In this document: positions 59,221 through 64,000 of the stretch, piece by piece
Numbering within the stretch: position 1 is the stretch's first letter
Layout of the letters: each line of letters begins with the position of its first letter
Assembly: GCA_029783825.1 (NCBI GenBank)
Contig: JAREIK010001333.1
Location: forward strand, 1,099,090 to 1,163,089
Origin: Sapria himalayana
Lineage: Eukaryota; Streptophyta; Magnoliopsida; Malpighiales; Rafflesiaceae
DNA length: 64,000 nt
Direction: 5' to 3'
Notes under the pieces: model-generated
Database searches by the model: none
What the model saw: the letters and a program-made list of their open reading frames with translations, nothing else
Told to the model about the DNA's origin: nothing
Made by a program: the position numbers and the translations under genes

Positions 59221-59499
59221 TTGTTGGGTAATCAATACAAAAAAACAATGGCAAGAATGAGTACAATAATATTGCAAGGCCTCATAATATTTTGAGGTCT
59301 CATGATATTGCGAGGCCTCTGCTAGGAATATCTTAAAAAATTATGTAGCTAGTTGTGTTAATCGAGTAAATTTTGTGGTTACTTGCATTAGCCTTTTAGG
59401 CTCCTTTAATACTTGAGAAACTATATCATATATTTGTGTAGTCTAGAATGAGGACAATAGTATTGCGAGGTCTCATAATATCTTGCATGTTATATAGAT

Positions 59500-60061
59500 G
59501 AAGAATTAGACGATCAAATTGTAATCAAACCTTTTTTATCTCATAACTAGGAAGCTCTTTTAGTAGGTGGTCAAGCTTTCATTGACTAAAAAATCACATG
59601 AATTTCTATAGCCATCTACCTCTCATAAGTATTAAAATGAATAACTTCACACTATGTTCACAAACTACAACAATGGATACTATCACATTTTTGCACTCTA
59701 TATTGCTCTTTCTTTTTTTGTTTTTCTTGTTTATATTCAGTATTGCACCTTCTTTGCACCAGGCGACATGCAAAATGTGCACACATTGCCCACGTGTATT
59801 CACTATACACACTCCGCATTATGTCGATACAATGTGCCACCTTCTATACTTCATTATTCACATTGTCCATGTCTATTGTTGTGTGCACCACTTACACACA
59901 CCACTCACACATACTACACTATAGCACATGTCCACTATAAATATTGTACATGCCTATTGCTCACTACATAGGAAATATTTATGGCTTGATGCATGTGCTG
60001 ACCAACACACTTATACTACACTATGTGTGGTTTATAATATTCTATTTTTAAAAATTATTTT
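59500..60061. other. Intron 11 segment without a recognised gene
   Basis: The sequence at about 59740-60030 is rich in CACTATGT, CACACC and CATTGTCC words, unlike its AT-rich surroundings, and gives open frames in several phases on both strands, a sign of composition and not of coding. It may be the internal untranslated part of the copia relic that follows the primer site at 60062-60071. Confidence 0.4.
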
Positions 60062-60334
60062 TTTGATACCTTGTTAAACTAAACGCAAAGAAATTCATAA
60101 AAATTATTGTGGCCAAATTATGCTTTATGGCTGTAGTGTTTTTTGAAAAAAAAATTGTGTCAATGGGAGAGGAGATAGGTTGGAAAAAAGAAAAAAAATA
60201 GAAAAATATGTCTTAGTTTGAAAAATTATTTTTAGAATATAACATAAATCATATATGTGTTATTTGGGATAACTCACATATTGGGTACTCTCAACTAATG
60301 AAAAATAATAATAAAAATATATCAAACCTCAACA
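60062..60334 (-). repeat. Candidate copia LTR with primer site, - strand
   Basis: Read on the - strand, TGTTGAGGTTTGATATATTT (starting 60334) follows a purine-rich GAGAATGGA, as an LTR start should. The unit ends in GTTTAACA (60072), followed directly by AGGTATCA, a copia primer-site match. The LTR is thus about 263 bp. No second LTR of the same sequence was found nearby. Confidence 0.45.
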
Positions 60335-60339
60335 TCCAT

Positions 60340-63100
60340 TCTCAAGTTGTAACGTATATGTCATAAGCACTCAGCTTAAAGAAAAGAAAAATAACATGTA
60401 GTTTTCTAAGAGTCTTCATGATGATGTTTGTTATATGATCATTGGTAGGTACGTATGCAGTGGTAATCAAATCATTTTGGGTATTCTCTTGAATTGAGTG
60501 GTAATCAAATCATTTTGGATATTCTCTCGAATTAAGTGGTAATCAAATTTAATATGTTTTATTCATTCGTGAAACATCAAGTTAGCTACAATGTTTTGGA
60601 TTATCTGATTATCATAATAAAGTATAATTAGTCTATAAATAGACAGGCAAATTTTTTCTAAGAAGTAACTGAATCATTATAGCTCACAAGTAATCGATAT
60701 CATAGTAATGTGTTTAATCTTTATATTAGATTGGAAAATAATTGTATATTTTTTACTTTTTCAGGCGACTAGATTATTTATAAAAAATTGCAAAAAATTG
60801 TGTTAGCTCTCTATATCATCGCAGGAGCTTAAATGGAATCTAAATTTATCTTTATTCGGATATGTCTATTATCTCTAAATAAAATCTTATATCCTAAATT
60901 TTCTTTTGCATAATTGAGTATCTTGAGTATTGCGTCTATGTGAATTTATTTAGGAAAATCTAGAAATGATTATTTATATTAACAATATAAATGATATTTA
61001 GCATAGTTATTGTTTGATAGATTAGTTTTCATGCTATTCTTTTATAATTAATGGAATTGCTTGATGAACCAATATGTGTAGAAAAGTTTATATTTGAATT
61101 AAGTGGTGTATTGATCGATGCATATCTTGATATATTGAGGTCATATAAAATATCTAAAATATTTCTCATCGAACAAAGAAATGTAATATCTCTTGAATAT
61201 CAAATTTTAATATTCAAAAAATAAATAAGATCTCTCGAATCTTTTATCTAAAATTTTGCATATTGAAATACTTTTAGTTGAGATATATAACTAATTATAA
61301 TATCTTTGATATACTACTAATTTTATTTACTTGTATTTTAATCTACATTAGGAAAAAAAAGAATAGTCTAACAAGTAACAATTAAGATTAACATGCATTT
61401 TCTAAGCTCAAAAGTGATAAATGCCCAAGAAAATTTGTTAAAACATGTTCGAAATTACTTTTCACCATAAAAGACCTATAATCTACATATCATGCCTAAG
61501 CTTTCGATAATAGTCAATCATAGTAGTTATTGTATAAATATTTTTTGCTCTAAATCACCATTAAAAAAAACCTTCTTATATCTAATTAATATACAATTCT
61601 TTTGTGAAATGTAGTAATAAAAAATATTGATCAAGTAGTTGCTATTTTAGTCAGAGAAAAAATAATTATAATAGTTAATACCATAAGTCTATGTAAATTT
61701 TTTTGCCATCAAACTAGTCTTAAGCCGATCAATCTTTTATTCGGACTTTGTCTTCATCATTTATGCCTATTTACAACATACTACTAGTTTACTAAAGGTT
61801 TCAGAATGAGATCTCAAGTATGATTAGATATTATAGCGTTTGGTTTATCAAATATAGTATGTCTCTATCCTAAATAACTTAAGTGTCTCAAAAAAGTGTT
61901 TGAAATCTAGTTTTTGAGGGAGAATAAAAAATTAGAATATATAATACCAAAATAAAAGTATGAGAGTTCTCAAGATAATGGGTATTGAGTAGAATATTTT
62001 TTTGATTTTTTTTTAGTGCAGTTACAATATCAAAAATATTATTCTGAATTGGATCAGTTGATGCAATTGAAGACTCGTTAGGAAAAGATTATGGAAGTAT
62101 CCATCTACTAAATAACTTTAAGTTGGGATCATCTAGTCTCCCAACCTTCTTCTCCCCTCTTAAGGAGACTCACACTTTGTGTCTTCTCATATTCGGTCTT
62201 TCTCCTTAGTGCATTGCCCTATAAGAGGTGTCACCACTTTCTCAAAGTTACTTTTTTGCGGGGAGTAACAATTGAACATTGAAGTGAACCTATAATTATA
62301 ATATCTAAATATGTGATCTCTTGGATCTAGTCATTAAAGGAATATTTATCTTTATGGAATATCATATTGGCACTCATAATTATCTTTTTGATTTATGATA
62401 AATAACACGTATGTTCTTGTTGGGTACTAAAGTACTTAAGAAAGATATACTTAATGACGTGTAGTAATCTTCTTACTTCCTAGAGAAAGATCTTGAATGA
62501 AATAATTAAATTCAAAAATTTTCATTAAAGAGTAAAGAAATCACTCTAAGGTATACTAGATGGTATGAAATATGACATGAGAGAATAAAACACAATATAT
62601 GGATAATTATGAAGTTAATGATTAATATCATTTATCTCTAGAAATATCTTGCTATTCTTTTATGAAGTAGAAGTGTTCTTATTCTCTCAATTAATATTTA
62701 ATTATTCCTCTCAGCTATTCTATTCTGTGCATGAGTATCATTATAGAATATTTGATGAATTATTTCATGTTTCTTTAAGAAATAAGAAAATTAATAAAAA
62801 AATATTTTATTGTAATATATTTCTCATCATCTTAATGATACATCCAAAATGAGTTTTTTATTTTTTTTATAAAATTTAATCTACATATTAAAAAATTGAG
62901 ATGTTTTCTTAAATAATAATAATTATGTATATCGAATATGATGTTCAACAAGAGTATTGCAAAATTTTAAATCATCATATGTGAATATTCTACAGCATTT
63001 AGAATTTTTAAGTGGATCAAATAGAATGGATCCCTCATTATGCCCTTCTGACCTATTTGATAGAAAATTTGATTATGTTTTTTTAATTAATATATCTCAT
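60340..63100 (-). pseudogene. copia polyprotein relic (integrase to RNase H) on the - strand
   Basis: From high to low: integrase near 62740 with YNDTHAQNRIAERNN (family CPYTPQQNG.AERKN) and IERIRTLLLHKRIARYF; reverse transcriptase near 61780-61500 with NRHK then SPNKRLIGLRLV and FSLTKIATT (family YKARLVAKG, FSPVAK); RNase H near 60620 with YYDNQIIQNIVANLMFHERI then KHIKFDYHLIRE (family YCDNQSAI.IA.N.VFHERTKHI..D.HFIR). All are broken by stops. Confidence 0.75.
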
Positions 63101-64000
63101 ATTTGATAGATATTATTCATCTAATATTTGACTCTAAAACTTTTAATTTACTCAATGTTAATTGTCTCGGTTAAGATTGTATCATAGGTGAATTAATATT
63201 AGATAATTATCTAGAAATGCTCTTATTAGTGGAAAGGAAATACAATCTACCTTGCTCAATCATCGGGGAAGTTATTTCTATGGTATGCCAATCCTGCATT
63301 GCATATAATCATTAGAGAAAAAGAAAAAAAAAATATCATTATCTTATTATTTCGTAAAGTAACTGATAAATAATAAATTATGATGAAAAAAATACTACAT
63401 ATAAAATATGCATAAAAAGAAAAAAGTTTATAAAAAGTGACATTAGTCATGAAAATATTCAAAATTCTAGATGTTATAAAATAAGTAAAAAAGAGTAAGA
63501 TTACTTGTCTCATGAATATTCACTATCAAATCTATGATTCAAAAATTTTGTGTGAGGTGGTGATTAGAATGGGCGGTTGTTGTAAGTGTCTCTTATGTAA
63601 TTTGTTGTATGACCTTTAAATATATCTCATAACTATGTCTATATCTTTCACAGAAAGAAAACATCACTACCACATTTCTTTCTCTTGGAATGCTTTTATT
63701 AGCTCTCTCACTCCTACTATGTGATAAAGACAATATAGTGTATGACTGGTCATATTTATCATGCTCCTTTAGGTGTAGACATAAATATCTGAAAGAAGTG
63801 GAATTGCCTTCTCGCTAAGAATTTGTATTCGTAAAATGAAATATTAATTTTACAAGGCATGTATGTAAAGAATATCATAGATCTAATTACTAAATTTCCT
63901 CCATGCAGTATGATATGTCAATACAATATCACACAGATGATCTTTTTTTCATCTATGCCAAAGTCACATGATGAGTCATCTCGTTCTGGTTAGTCAATTT
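63101..64000. other. AT-rich end of window inside APC4 intron 11
   Basis: This is probably the upstream part of the copia relic that reads on the - strand, but I recognise no gag, protease or LTR here. No APC4 exon is visible; the next exon must lie beyond 64000. Confidence 0.4.

Noticed and set aside
59598..59971. Several overlapping open frames on both strands
   Set aside because: The region has skewed base composition with CACTATG and CACACC words. Frames are open in multiple phases and have no conserved domain or coding signal.
1..64000. CRISPR array, bacterial operon, or organelle DNA insertion
   Set aside because: No regularly spaced identical repeats, no Shine-Dalgarno-led gene cluster and no recognisable chloroplast or mitochondrial gene were seen on either strand.

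Overview
The window is nuclear DNA of a flowering plant. It is strongly AT-rich, has plant-type GT..AG introns, and is filled with decayed plant transposons: Ty1/copia, hAT of the RICESLEEPER type, PIF/Harbinger, CACTA/EnSpm, an L1-type LINE tail, MITEs and a tRNA-like SINE. I cannot name the species. A monocot with large introns would fit, but that is a guess.

The one cellular gene is APC4, the anaphase-promoting complex/cyclosome subunit 4, on the + strand. It starts at 12416. Eleven exons (448 codons, in one continuous reading frame across every junction) end at 56029. They cover the N-terminal WD40 domain and much of the helical APC4 domain. The C-terminal part lies beyond position 64000. 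The introns fall into two classes. Six are short (65, 84, 1154, 115, 72 and 82 nt). The others are very long (4.7, 24.7, 6.6, 4.6 and more than 8 kb), and the long ones are made largely of transposons. Only about 3% of the 43.6 kb between start codon and last visible exon is coding.

Layout. 1-6341: relic of a CACTA element on the - strand (tnp2, DUF4218-like and DUF4216-like pieces, with a terminal CACTA motif at 6330-6341), carrying a hAT fragment inside it. 6390-6630: compound TG/TA/CA microsatellite. 6816-11989: a nearly full-length but dead Ty1/copia element with both LTRs. 11990-12415: APC4 promoter with an E2F-type site. 12416-17483: exons 1-3 with SINE copies in intron 2. 17484-42185: intron 3, holding two Harbinger elements in opposite orientation (about 18.2-21.9 and 25.6-29.7 kb), a dead hAT transposase (23.4-24.4 kb), several GC-rich hAT-type MITEs, and pieces of at least two copia elements (37.7-38.0 and 39.0-41.5 kb). 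42186-44092: exons 4-7, with a MITE inserted in a SINE in intron 5. 44093-50709: intron 7, where a hAT relic lies between copia pieces, followed by a short tandem array and a LINE tail. 50710-51200: exons 8-10. 51201-55849: intron 10 with a solo LTR, a dead copia on the - strand and a MITE. 55850-56029: exon 11. 56030-64000: intron 11 with a 926-bp TIR element flanked by perfect target duplications and two dead copia bodies on the - strand.

The most informative result is the link between the GC-rich MITEs (ends TAGAGGTGTCAA / TTGACACCTCTA) and the hAT relic in intron 7, which carries the same right-hand end. That makes a relative of this element a candidate source of the transposase that spread them. 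I found no CRISPR, operon or other bacterial-type system, and no second cellular gene.
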